In this document: positions 54,030 through 63,747 of the stretch, in pieces | Layout of the letters: the number at the start of each line of letters is the position of its first letter | Position numbering within the stretch: position 1 is the stretch's first letter | Origin: Nymphaea colorata | Lineage: Eukaryota > Streptophyta > Magnoliopsida > Nymphaeales > Nymphaeaceae | Reading direction: 5' to 3' | NCBI RefSeq assembly: GCF_008831285.2 | Contig: NC_045140.1 | Coordinates: forward strand, 8,552,505 to 8,616,504 | Length of the DNA: 64,000 bases | Notes under the pieces: generated by a model | Told to the model about the DNA's origin: nothing | Seen by the model: the letters and a program-made list of their open reading frames with translations, nothing else | Database searches by the model: none | Translations under genes and position numbers: made by a program

Positions 54030-54437
54030 GGATATTTCCATGAAGATGCACTTTACATCGTTGTTCGGTTCAATGGGATGACGGTGCCACATGTTTTGAT
54101 TGATGGAGGAAGTGGTCTGAATATTTGTCCTGATCTCACGGCCAAAACATTGGGGTTTCGTGAAGACAAATATCACTTAAATGATATCAAAATCTATGGA
54201 TATGATGGCCGAACCATGAACAGCAAAGGTACTCTCGATATGAACGTGACCATCGAAAATACTAGCCATCACATTGTGTTCCATGTGGTAGATGTTCCAC
54301 CATCATATAACTTACTTTTAGGATGACCTTGGGTCCACCAAATACGAGGAGTCCCATCCACTATTCATCAATGTCTCAAATGGAATTTTGGCACATCAGT
54401 CATCACTATACGTGCTGAGGATCTAACCGAAAGGCTA
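54030..54437 (+). pseudogene. Aspartic protease region of the Ogre-type element
   Basis: In frame with the preceding zinc-knuckle segment. It contains VPHVLIDGGSGLNICPDLTA: Asp followed by Gly-Gly-Ser at the active site, the form usual in Tat/Ogre elements where other retroelements have D(T/S)G. It is followed by GYDGRTMNSKGTLDMNV and VVDVPPSYNLLLG, after which TGA at 54324-54326 replaces the residue before PWVH. Protease would cleave the polyprotein. Confidence 0.8.
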
Positions 54438-54767
54438 GTGCAACCAATACTCCCTAGGCCAATTGATCCAGTGGATGTACCGAGCATAAGAACAACAAAG
54501 GACAGACCTTTGGAAATATGGATGCAGAACATGGAGATAGGGGAACCATCCAGGAATGCTTATACTATTTCAAGCAATCGTGCAAGTTACCGAGAACACC
54601 CATTGTATGTTTATTTCATGAAAAACCCTAAGGGTTTTCAATTGCTTCTGAAAGGCGGCTACCGTCCATTCACTGGTCTCGGAAAAAATGAAGATGGCAT
54701 CTTGCAGCCGATTGGCATCCCTTTTCAGATGAACACGAGAGGACTGGGATATCATGAAGGAATTTGA
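54438..54767 (+). pseudogene. G-patch segment of the Ogre-type polyprotein
   Basis: Same frame as the protease. The end of the stretch reads FQLLLKGGYRPFTGLGKNED followed by GILQPIGIPFQM and RGLGYHEGI, with the spaced glycines of a G-patch (a short nucleic-acid or helicase-partner binding motif). Such a segment between protease and RT is known in the Tat/Ogre group. It ends at TGA 54765-54767, next to the probable intron. Confidence 0.65.
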
Positions 54768-54963
54768 AGAAGATCTTGGGAGCTAATAGTATTCACTTTT
54801 ATTTCAAATCCTCCCATGAATTTTGTAATTTTTAAACATCTTTTTGTCTGGTCTCATGAGGGGACCCATTCTATGAACTAAGAACTTTTTTTATATGCAA
54901 TGCAAGTAATCTTTTGTTGTCAATTTTAATTTCATCCAACTCTTTCCTTTATCCTCTTTACAG
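54768..54963 (+). other. Probable intron before reverse transcriptase
   Basis: No coding frame connects the G-patch end to the RT frame. The 3' end is a strong acceptor: a pyrimidine-rich run from 54938 (CTCTTTCCTTTATCCTCTTT) leading into ACAG with AG at 54962-54963. Two donors are possible, GTATTC at 54789 and GTAATT at 54825. Ogre elements are known to carry a spliced intron at this position, which lets them make both unspliced Gag-only and spliced Gag-Pol messages. The exact donor is uncertain. Confidence 0.6.
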
Positions 54964-56506
54964 GATGTCAGAACTCAATATGTCTCAGTTTATTCTTTTT
55001 CCGCGGAAGTCCCCCAGAAAGCATTTATCAAACAAGTAGTTGGTGAAAGGGATTCTATGACAATACCCGAGTCAGAATTACCAGAATTCACTCAGATTCA
55101 AAAACAAGAACATCCCTCATCCTTGGTTAATGATCCAATTGAAGAAATTAATATTGGAACTAGTGAAGATCCTAAAATTCTTCAAATTGGCACCAGTTTG
55201 TCAGTGGATGAGAAAAAAAGATTGGTGGACTTTCTTATAAGTAACCAAAGAAGCTTTTGCTTGGACTTATGAAGATATGCCAGGCTTAGACCCCCAGTTG
55301 GTCGAACATCGTTTGCCCTTAAATCCTAACTGCAAGCCGATTAAGCAAAAATTGCGCAAGCTTGACCCTCGACTAGAAGGCCCTGTAAAAGGACTAGAGG
55401 ACTTGCTAAAGGCAAAATTCATTCGTGCCATTGATTACCCCGAATGGTTGGCGAACATCGTTGTGGTCCCTAAGAAAAATGGTAAAGTCAGGTTGTGCAT
55501 TGACTTTCGAGACTTGAACAAAGCCACACCGAAGGATGATTATCCTCTTCCAAACATTGATCTGTTGGTAGACAATACTGCGGGCCATGCAATGTTTTCT
55601 TTCATGGATGGATATTCGGGATATAATCAGATCAAATTAGCAGTCAAAGATCAACCTAAGACTGCTTTTACTACACCCTGGGGCACTTTTTGTTACACGG
55701 TAATGCCATTTGGGTTGAAGAATGCTGGAGCAACCAATCAAAGAGCCATGACCGCCATCTTCCATGACGAGATGCATAAAATCATGGATGCATATATCGA
55801 TGACATATTGATCAAATCCAAGACAAGAGAAGATCACATTGAAACTCTTGCCCAAGTATTCGAGAGGCTTTTACAGTACAAACTTCGCCTGAATCCTCAA
55901 AAATGTGTGTTTGGGGTTGAGTCAGGCAAATTGTTGGGTTTCATGGTCAGTAAGAAGGGAATTAAAATGGATCTTACCAAAGCTAAGGCAATAATCGATA
56001 TGCCACCACCTACCAATATCAAGGAGTTGCGAAGCTTGCAAGGACGAATCCAATCCATCAGACGATTCATTTCCAATCTGGCCATGAGATGCGAGCCATT
56101 CAACCAGCTGCTGAGGAAAGGTGTCAAGTTTGAATGGGGTTTTGAATACCAACAGTCATTTGAAAGGATCAAGAAATACCTTCTAAATCCACCAATTCTA
56201 AAACCACCAACGTTGGGTAGACCATTGCTACTTTACATCACAGTGAATGAGTCAGCATGTGACGGCTTTTTGGCACAATATAAGGAAGGAAGTCGCATCG
56301 AACATGCAATATATTACATTAGCAAGACTTTTATTCAGTACGAAAAGAAGTACTCTCCAATAGAGAAAACTTGTCTGGCATTGGTTTGGATGTGTCAGAA
56401 GTTGAGACATTATTTATTAGCTTGTGAGGTCAAGATACTCTCCAAACTAAATCCTCTCAAGTACATCTTGGAACAACCATTCCTTAACGGCCGTATCGCC
56501 AAATAG
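54964..56506 (+). pseudogene. Reverse transcriptase and RNase H of the Ogre-type element
   Basis: The segment starts with MSELNMSQF just after the intron acceptor. A frameshift near 55250 (an extra base in an A-rich run) breaks the frame; from 55277 to 56506 it is open for 409 codons. RT blocks in order: FIRAIDYPEWLANIVVVPKK, NGKVRLCIDFRDLNKATPKD, YPLPNIDLLVD, GYSGYNQIKLA, TAFTTPWGTFCYTVMPFGLK, the catalytic AYIDDILIKS (YIDD), and LGFMVSKKGI. The following RNase H-like part contains YYISKTFIQYEKKYSPIEKT. It ends at TAG 56504-56506 where the family has Trp, so a single G-to-A change cut the frame. Confidence 0.93.
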
Positions 56507-57142
56507 CAAGTTATGTTGATGCAATATGATCTTGAATATGTGTCTAAAAAGTCAATCAAAGGACAAGCAATTGCGGATCAGTTAGCAGACTTCCCTCAGT
56601 ACGAAGAAATCAAAACAAATGATGAGTTTCCAGATGAACATGTACTAAGATTGGAAACGGTTCCGACATGGAAGATATATTTTGATGGGTCCAGAAATGT
56701 GATGGGAGCAGGCATAGGTATCTTACTCATCACTCCAGAAAGCGAAATGATCTCGTACTCTTTGAAACTTGATTTTCCATGTACCCATAACATGGCTGAA
56801 TATGAAGCCCTCAAACAAGGACTTCGTTCTTTATTGAGTTTTCAAGTGAAAAGAGTGCATGCATTCGGTGACTCTCAGCTTATTATAAACCAAGTGAATG
56901 GAGAATGGCAAGTCAAAGATGAAAAGTTGGTGTCATATCAAGAAATTGCTACCTCCTTAATCTGTCAATTCGAAGAAGTACAATTGGCTCACGTAAAGAG
57001 AGAAGGTAACCCTATTGCGGATGGCCTCGTGAGCTTAGGATCGACCATCACTTTTCGAACCAATGAAGCAATCCGTTCTTTTGAGATCGGAAGATTAGAA
57101 CACCCTACTTTTGAAACGATGGCGCATGTTCATCATATCTAA
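56507..57142 (+). pseudogene. Second (archaeal-type) RNase H of the Ogre-type element
   Basis: Contiguous with the RT frame after the stop: YDLEYVSKKSIKGQAIADQL, then a full RNase HI fold with the catalytic acids in IYFDGSRNVMGAGIGILLI (Asp), NMAEYEALKQGLRSL (Glu), VHAFGDSQLIINQVNGEWQV (Asp) and REGNPIADGL (Asp). Acquisition of this extra plant/archaeal-type RNase H is a mark of the Tat lineage; the first RNase H is then usually degenerate. It ends at TAA 57140-57142. Confidence 0.88.
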
Positions 57143-58407
57143 GGGGGAATACGCCTTGATACCATGACATCAAAAGGTATATTGAAAGCGGAGAATTTCC
57201 GGCTGAAATGCCTAAAAATGAACAAAAAGCAATACAACGTATGTCAGCGAGGTACTTTATCCTAGCAGGGGTATTATACAGACGTGGATTTAGCACTGAA
57301 TACTCTCGGTGCCTTGACGAAGATGAGGTAAAGGAAGTAATCGAAGAATCACATCGAGGAGATTGTGGAGGCCATGTTGGTTACCAAACCCTCACCAAAC
57401 AAATAATTCGAGCAAGGTATTATTGGCCTACCATGTAAAAAGATTGTCACCAATTTGTCAAAAGATGCAAAGAATGCCAACTGCATGCTCCAATGATTCA
57501 TGCCCCAGCCTCTCACTTGCATTCTGTGACATCTCCTTGGTCATTTTCAATGTGGGCCTTTGACATAGTCGAACCGATATCCCCTGCAGCTTCTAACGGC
57601 CATAAGTATTTTCATGCTGCAACGGATTATTTTACCAAGTGGGTAGAAGTCGTCACACTCAGAACAGTGGAAGGACGTCATGTAGTGTCCTTCATTCACC
57701 AAAATCTTCTTTGCAGATTTGGAGTCCCTCATGATATAGTATCAGACAACGGAACTCATTTCAAGAATGAAAAGATGAGGCAATTGTGCAGCAAGTACCA
57801 CATCACGCATCATTTTTCAGCTCCTTATTATCCCCAAGGCAATGGACAAGCAGAGGCTACCAACAAGATCCTGATCCGCATCTTGGGACAGACAGTAGAA
57901 ACTGGAAGAGATTGGCATGAAAAGATGCACAACGCTCTATGGGCATATCGCACCACTATGTGAACTCCAACAAATGCCACTCCAGCAGAACTAGTCTATG
58001 GAACAGAAGTGGTTCTACCATTACATGTGTTGAAACCTGCTTTGAAGTTCGCTTCTCTCATAGAGCTCCCTCTTACTCAATATCAGCAGCAAAGGCTAAT
58101 GCACCTCGATTTGCTAGATGAAAAGAGGCTAAAAGCGGCTGAACATGCTGAAGCTTATCGCCAAGGGTAGCCAGACAATTTGCCAAGTCAGTTATCGAGA
58201 GACAGTTCAAAGTGAATGATTCGGTCCTACGATCTGCAGTGTACCTGAGAGGGCGACCACGAGGCAAGTGGGCACAAAATTGGGAAGGCCCATATGTCAT
58301 TAAGGAAGCTAGCTTTGCCCCACAATTCATACCGACTAATTGATGCTGATGGGGTGGAACTTCCTGATCCTGTTAATGCCCTTCACCTCAAGAAATTTTA
58401 TGTCTAG
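57143..58407 (+). pseudogene. Integrase of the Ogre-type element, broken
   Basis: Zinc-binding domain: ESHRGDCGGHVGYQTLTKQI before TAA at 57436-57438, and CKECQ after it, together giving H-H-C-C. Catalytic core with the D,D,E triad: WAFDIVEPI, DIVSDNGTHF and YPQGNGQAEATNK. TGA at 57959-57961 interrupts just after YRTTM, and further stops and shifts follow (58168 and beyond), but the chromodomain-free C-terminal part remains traceable to LHLKKFYV and TAG at 58405-58407. It would integrate the cDNA if intact. Confidence 0.9.
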
Positions 58408-58548
58408 TTCTCTTGTATTCATTTTCCAATCAATGTCAAACATTTGTGTTTCCACATCGACTATTCAATCTTGATTCTTCCTAGTCGTAAAACATGACAA
58501 TTACACTGGGGTATTTTTTTTATTATTATTATCGCTTAGGGCTTGAGA

Positions 58549-58842
58549 GCAACCCGTGCAGGTAAAGGGTTAAACCTGCAATATGAGGGCAACCCATGCA
58601 GGCAAGGGGTTAAACCTGCAATGCTAGCCAAAGCAACCCATGCAGACAAAGGGGTTAAACATGTGCTACAAGCTAAAGCAACCCACACAGTTAAAGGGTT
58701 TAACTTGTGATGCAAGTCAAGGCAACCCATTCAGGGGGGTTAAACCTGAATTTGAAATCGGCAAACCCATGCAAGTAAGGGGTTAAACCTGTAATTTAAG
58801 CTCAAACAACCCATTCAGGTAAGGGGTAAAGCCTGAAAAATC
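58549..58842 (+). repeat. Seven-unit hairpin-bearing tandem array in the 3' untranslated region
   Basis: Units begin near 58549, 58589, 58633, 58678, 58722, 58761 and 58805 (spacing 39-45 bp). The core is GCAACCCATGCAGG...GGGGTTAAACCTGCA, where TGCAGG and CCTGCA are inverted around a loop of about 12 bases. Variation between units partly keeps the pairing (TTCAGG with CCTGAA in units 5 and 7). It sits between integrase and the polypurine tract, a region known in Tat/Ogre elements for rapidly changing tandem repeats. Confidence 0.85.
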
Positions 58843-58917
58843 TCTATGAAAATGTCTTGTTTAAAAAATTTGTGGCGTTTATCTTTGTCACTAAGCACGG
58901 CTAACACCGGCTTATTA

Positions 58918-58932
58918 ACAAAGAGGGGCATC
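58918..58932 (+). promoter_or_regulatory. Polypurine tract
   Basis: ACAAAGAGGGGCATC directly before the TG of the 3' LTR; the purine run AAAGAGGGG is the expected plus-strand primer. Confidence 0.8.
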
Positions 58933-58985
58933 TGTAATCGCCCCAAATTTTTCTAAAGGACTATGATGTTTTATCCAAGTGCGAA

Positions 58986-59470
58986 TTAAAAGGAAGAACA
59001 AATTAGTCTTAAATGATTGATTTGGATCTGAACTTGGGTTTTGGATATGAAAGTAGTATTTTGAATTTAATTTGGATCTGAAAGTAGTATTTTGGATTTC
59101 ATTTGGATCTGAAAGTTATATTTTGGATTTAATTTGGATCTAAGAGTAGTATTTTGGATTTAATTTGGATCTGAAAGTTGTATTTTGGATTTAATTTGGA
59201 TCTAAGAGTAGTATTTTGGATTTAATTGGATTAAATCCAAAATACTACTCTTAGATCCAAATTAAATCCAAAATACAACTTTCAGATCCAAATTAAATCC
59301 AAAATACTACTCTTAGATCCAAATTAAATCCAAAATATAACTTTCAGATCCAAATGAAATCCAAAATACTACTTTCAGATCCAAATTAAATTCAAAATAC
59401 TACTTTCATATCCAAAACCCAAGTTCAGATCCAAATCAATCATTTAAGACTAATTTGTTCTTCCTTTTAA
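58986..59470. repeat. Perfect 240-bp palindrome with 5-bp spacer
   Basis: The left arm 58986-59225 begins TTAAAAGGAAGAACAAATTA and the right arm 59231-59470 ends with its exact reverse complement. All of the segments I compared, which span the whole arm, are complementary, and the arms are of equal length. The spacer is TTGGA (59226-59230). The right arm corresponds to the 31-bp array and following sequence of the LTR; the left arm is an inverted copy placed after GTGCGAA. The 5' LTR has only the direct-orientation array. Confidence 0.93.
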
Positions 59471-59521
59471 CCAAAAAACCTCCTTTTAACCAAAAAAACC
59501 TCATTTTGACCAAAAAACCTC

Positions 59522-59830
59522 CTTTTAGTGGGTAACTTTAGTGTTTTTGGGTGGACAAGACTAATTTGCCCTTTCTTTTGACCAAAAAACCTCCTTTTAG
59601 AGGGTAACTTTAGTCTTTTTGGGTGAACAAGACCCATTTGCCCTTCCTTTTAACAAAAAAACCTCCTTTTAGAGGGTAACTTTAGTCTTTTTGGGTGGAC
59701 AAGACCATTTGCCCTTTCTTTTGACAAAAAAACATCCTTTTAAAGGGTAATTTTAGTCTTTTTGGGTGGACAAGACCCATTTGCCCTTCCTTTTGACCAA
59801 AAAATCTCCTTTTGGAGGGTGATTTTAGTC
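59522..59830 (+). repeat. 71-bp tandem array in 3' LTR
   Basis: About four units of the GGTAACTTTAGT(C/G)TTTTTGG motif, collinear with those of the 5' LTR. Confidence 0.85.
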
Positions 59831-59878
59831 TTTTTAGGTCAAAAAATTCAAATTTTGGGTTTTGACTCCAAAATCCTC

Positions 59879-59886
59879 TATAAATA
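59879..59886 (+). promoter_or_regulatory. TATA box of the 3' LTR
   Basis: TATAAATA in the same context as the 5' LTR copy. It could drive transcription into the flanking DNA beyond 62744. Confidence 0.65.
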
Positions 59887-60154
59887 CCCCCATATCCTCT
59901 CTCTTGGGCAAGATTGGTCATTGAGAGAAACTCTGGTGTATTCTCACTTGAAGACTTAGAGTTTCTCTTGAGCTTTCTCTCTCTCCCTCTTCCTCTCTCA
60001 ATTTCTCTCTCCAACTTGGAGCAAGCTACAACCCTCTTGGAGACATTATCTTGGAGCTTCACTTAAAGGGGATTTTCAAGTGAAGGTGTTTATCTTCCTT
60101 AGGTCATCTCTCATTAGAGGTATGTAATCATCATCCCTCTCATTTCTTTTTTTT

Positions 60155-61070
60155 TTCTTATCTTCATCTCCTCATGGCCAAAGGAGATAGCACTCAACCT
60201 TTTTTTAGAGACAAGAGGCTATGCTCAAGTGCACCGGTAGCATGAGAAGATGAGATGATATTTAATTTTATGATTAAATCATGCTTCTTTCAAGTATTCT
60301 TATTGTTGTTATTTTTCATTAACATGTTCTTATTATTGTGCTATTCCTTTTTCTTGAACATAGTCTTGTTGATTGTTTTCATTTTCTCTTCTCATCTTCA
60401 TCTCCACATGGCCAAAGGAGATAGCACTCAACCTCTTTTTAGAGACAAGAGGCTATGCTCAAGTGCACCGGGAGCATGAGAAGATGAGATGATATTTTAT
60501 TTTATGATTAAATCATGCTCTTTTCAAGTATTCTTGTTGTTGTTGTTCTTTCCTTTCATGAATATATTCTCGTTGTTATTATTATTTCATTTCTTCAATA
60601 TAGACTTGTTCTTGTTATTTTCTTTTCTCATCTTCATCTTCTCATGGCCAAAGGAGATAACACTCAATCTATTTTTAGAGACAAGAGGCTATGCTCAAGT
60701 GCATTGGGAGTATGAAAAGATGAGAGGATCTTTCATTTCATGATTGAATCATGCTCTCCTTTATTAAATATAGTATTGTTTTTCTTTCTACATTTTCTCC
60801 TCATCTTCATCTCCCCATGGCTAAAGAAGGTAGCACTCAATCTCTTTTTAGAGACAAGAGGCTATGCTCAAGTGCACCGGGAGCATGAAAAGATGAGTTG
60901 ATCTTTCATTTTAATCATATTCTTTCTTTTCATGCATACATTCTTGTTGTTATTTTGCTTTCTCTTATTTTCCTCTATTTCTTATTTCCCCATGGCCAAA
61001 GGAGATAGCTCTCAATCTCTATTTTAGAGTCAAGAGGCTATACTCAAGTGCACTGGGAACATGAGAATAT
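60155..61070 (+). repeat. Five tandem short-ORF modules in 3' LTR leader
   Basis: Counterparts of the 5' LTR modules: ORFs at 60174-60245, 60408-60479, 60644-60715, 60817-60888 (23 codons each) and 60992-61027 (11 codons). Here the fourth copy keeps its stop, unlike its 5' LTR partner. Substitutions between copies include D to N and G to E near the start. Confidence 0.75.
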
Positions 61071-62744
61071 GAGGTGATCATAGTTACATCATGTCGTCCC
61101 TTCTAATTGAACCTTGCACTTTCTATCATCCTCTTTCTCTCTTTCCTTCCTTGAATGTTGTCTATATATTATCCATACATGCTTGGCTTGCTACTTATAT
61201 ATGAATGTATGGTGAGAATGAGAGTGTGGTTTGGGGACTCTTTATTTTATATTAATTTTTGAGGTTTGGACTTGTCCAACCCGAGATATACCCTCACGAA
61301 AATGTACATATTAATATGCATTTGCATGTCATTTTGCGCTAATTTCCTTCTTAATCATCCCATTAGGAACCCTAACGAGTGTCTCGTTATGTTGCTTGTT
61401 TTCTTCCATACCCAACGGTGGAAGAAATATATCCCTTACAACAAACTAAATAATAACATTCTATGCTTATATAAATCATATTTTCCAAAACATTTTCAAA
61501 ACGAACCTTCTAACATGACCTTAGGGACTTAGCTTAAACTCTTGCATGAGTCCAAGCTCCCCTCCGGTCCACATTAAACTTGAAGTTGGTAATTTTAAGT
61601 TGTTCCTTGATTTCTAATCTTGTGAAGGTATGGATGTATATACATGTTATATACATCAATGCCAACATGATGACCCCCATCTTTCTCTCTCTATGCTTTG
61701 ACTTTCCATTTTATAAATTTTCATATGTGCATGAATAATTATGTACATGTGCTCCATTTCCTCTCTTTCAAATATTTATTCCTCTTTTTAAGACAAATAT
61801 CTTCTCTTATAAAATTTCTTATACCCATATATACATATGATATTTTTCTTTTCCTCTAAAATCTCTCTTTTTCTTCAAATCAATACATCTTTTTCTCTTA
61901 AGCTTTCATATATGTGTATATGTTATGGTATGTACACATGTATGCATGTCTTTCTCTATCTCTCTCTTTCTTTTCATAAGAGTCCTTTTATCTCTTGTAT
62001 TCTTCTTAACATTCTTCTCTCACGAACTTTCTATTTACCAACTTCATTAAGACCACAAACCAAGTAATGACTCAATGTTGGAATCATGTTTGACGGTCTA
62101 CAATCCCAATCCATTTTCAAAAACTTTTCTTTCATATATATGATATTTACAAAAAACAAAAATCTTAGATGTATGTTGTGGTAGGAATGACTTTAGATTA
62201 ATGTTGTGGTAGAAATGTTTTACATTCTTTCAATCATATAGGGTAAATGCATCCATGCATTCTCACCCACTTTATTTCACTTATGATCACAAGCACCTCT
62301 CCAAAAAAACTTAAGCAAGAAGGGATGGAGCTCTAGCTAGGCGGTAATCGAATTAGAGCAAAATCTCAAACCTACTTAAAGTCTTAAGAGAACATTAAAG
62401 TAATTTCAAAATGATTTCACAAGCTTCTCAAATGATATTTACTAGTTCCACTTTTTCGTCAAAACATTTCACATTTTCAAGCAACTCTTCGAGAACCTTT
62501 TCAAAAGTTTGAAACTTCAAACTTTCAATATTTTCTACACCGCATATAGAATAAAAAAGATGTTTAAGTTAAAACGAAATGCATCAATGATAAACATAGC
62601 CCTTGGGTTGATTACCCCCGGTAAAGGCGCCGGGAACAGTCGATCCTCGTACCGACGGGCGAGTCTCTTTCTTTCGTCTTTCAAAACAAAAACCTCATTT
62701 TTCTGGAGCACTCCAAAACCAACCAATATTTTGGGATGCAAACA

Positions 62745-62749
62745 CTTAG
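62745..62749. repeat. Target-site duplication, right copy (CTTAG)
   Basis: An exact match to the 5 bp before the 5' LTR. Confidence 0.93.
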
Positions 62750-63700
62750 AGAAAGAGAAAACGAGAGAGAAAGGCACTAACTTGCCAGTGAAGATGCCGC
62801 CGCCAGTCGGTAATTGCAACAAAAGAAAAGGTCATCTCTGTGTGAAAGATGAGATAGAGAAAGAGAGCAGGAGAGGAGGGAAACCAATGCCTTTACCCAT
62901 CGGAACCTCTTCTCTTTTACAAGGGTGTATTAGTCAATCTCAAAACGCATCTCTTTCTCTTTTTTTTTTCAGATTAGTCATAATCATTGTTTCTAAACAA
63001 AATCAATGAAAGAGTTAATTCCCACCCAGCCTGGATGAATTTAATAAACTATGATGCACTGTGTCTACTCGCTACACTCATAGAACCACATATTTGAACT
63101 AACTAATTGTAATGGAGTATCAACATCATTGTCCTTCCAAATAGTTTCCTTATCTTTTTTGCTAAGTAATATTCACAAACAGGTATGTAAGATTTCTTAA
63201 GGGACCCTAGTAGTTCCTCATGCACGAGCCTATATCCATCTTTTGTTCAATATGCCCCTGGCAAGCATGTCAAGCATGAATTAAAACCAACATCCAACAT
63301 AAAGAAACCATTAGATAAAACACTAGAATAGATCCCAAAGTTTTTAAACAGTATCACAATAGAATTGTCTTAACAAACAAGTGTATAACCAAAAGCCATT
63401 GAAGCAAAAACTAAAACAAGATTCCATCAAATATCATACACAAGTAGTACACCGTGCAGTAGCATGTATGGATCTAGCTTGTAGGTTCTTATTTCTTGAA
63501 CCTTTGTACGACTATTGTTCCTTGGGAGCAACCATGTTCTTCCTGATGAGATATTCTCACATTCGACAAACATGCTACAATCATGTTTTACATGATCCAC
63601 AGCTTCTGAGTGTACAATTATGAAGGATGAGAAATAATTAGAGCACAACTTCTGGGTCATAGAGATACAAACCTTCACTTATTTGTGTATCTTCCTATGT
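62750..63700. other. Flank of the Ogre-type element, no recognisable gene
   Basis: The first 260 bp are purine-rich (GAGAAAGAGAAAACGAGAGAG) and join an LTR-initiated open frame by chance. The rest shows no recognisable protein or repeat. Confidence 0.4.
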
Positions 63701-63705
63701 TCACT

Positions 63706-63747
63706 GCATTCTCTCACAAAATGACTAAGTTGACCACAATTAAAACA
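63706..63747 (-). pseudogene. CCHC zinc knuckle, probable retroelement gag remnant
   Basis: The - strand encodes CFNCGQLSHFVREC, a full C-X2-C-X4-H-X4-C knuckle, preceded after a frame break by a Lys-rich stretch (MAREKQKKKTKMM at about 63830-63790). This is the usual make-up of a copia or LINE gag C-terminus; two adjacent stops (TAATAA) lie between the Lys-rich part and the knuckle in one frame. The window ends 250 bp further on, so the rest cannot be judged. Confidence 0.5.

Larger units (their letters stand above)
46176..62744 (+). mobile_element. Complete Ogre/Tat-type Ty3-gypsy LTR retrotransposon, 16.6 kb, coding regions broken
   Basis: Two long direct LTRs (46176-49870 and 58933-62744) begin TGTAATC and end GCAAACA and are bordered by the 5-bp duplication CTTAG. 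Between them lie, in order: primer site, an extra ORF1 (plant mobile domain-like), gag with a zinc knuckle, protease, G-patch segment, intron-like spacer, RT-RNase H, a second RNase H, integrase, a tandem-repeat 3' region and the polypurine tract. Integrase after RT places it in Ty3/gypsy; ORF1 before gag, dual RNase H, the pre-RT intron, very long LTRs and 3' tandem repeats together define the Tat/Ogre lineage. By eye the LTRs differ at only a few percent apart from one large rearrangement. At least eight in-frame stops and three frameshifts prevent translation of a full polyprotein, so any movement would need proteins in trans. Confidence 0.95.
58933..62744 (+). repeat. 3' LTR of the Ogre-type element (3812 bp)
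   Basis: Bounded by TGTAATCGCC... and ...GATGCAAACA, then CTTAG. It is collinear with the 5' LTR except near its start, where an inverted duplication replaces the simple 31-bp array and accounts for most of the extra 117 bp. The rest carries scattered substitutions and small indels only. Confidence 0.93.

Noticed and set aside
58549-58842. Possible CRISPR-like array (repeats of similar spacing)
   Set aside because: The units are contiguous variants without constant repeats and unique spacers, and the position is the 3' region of a plant retroelement.
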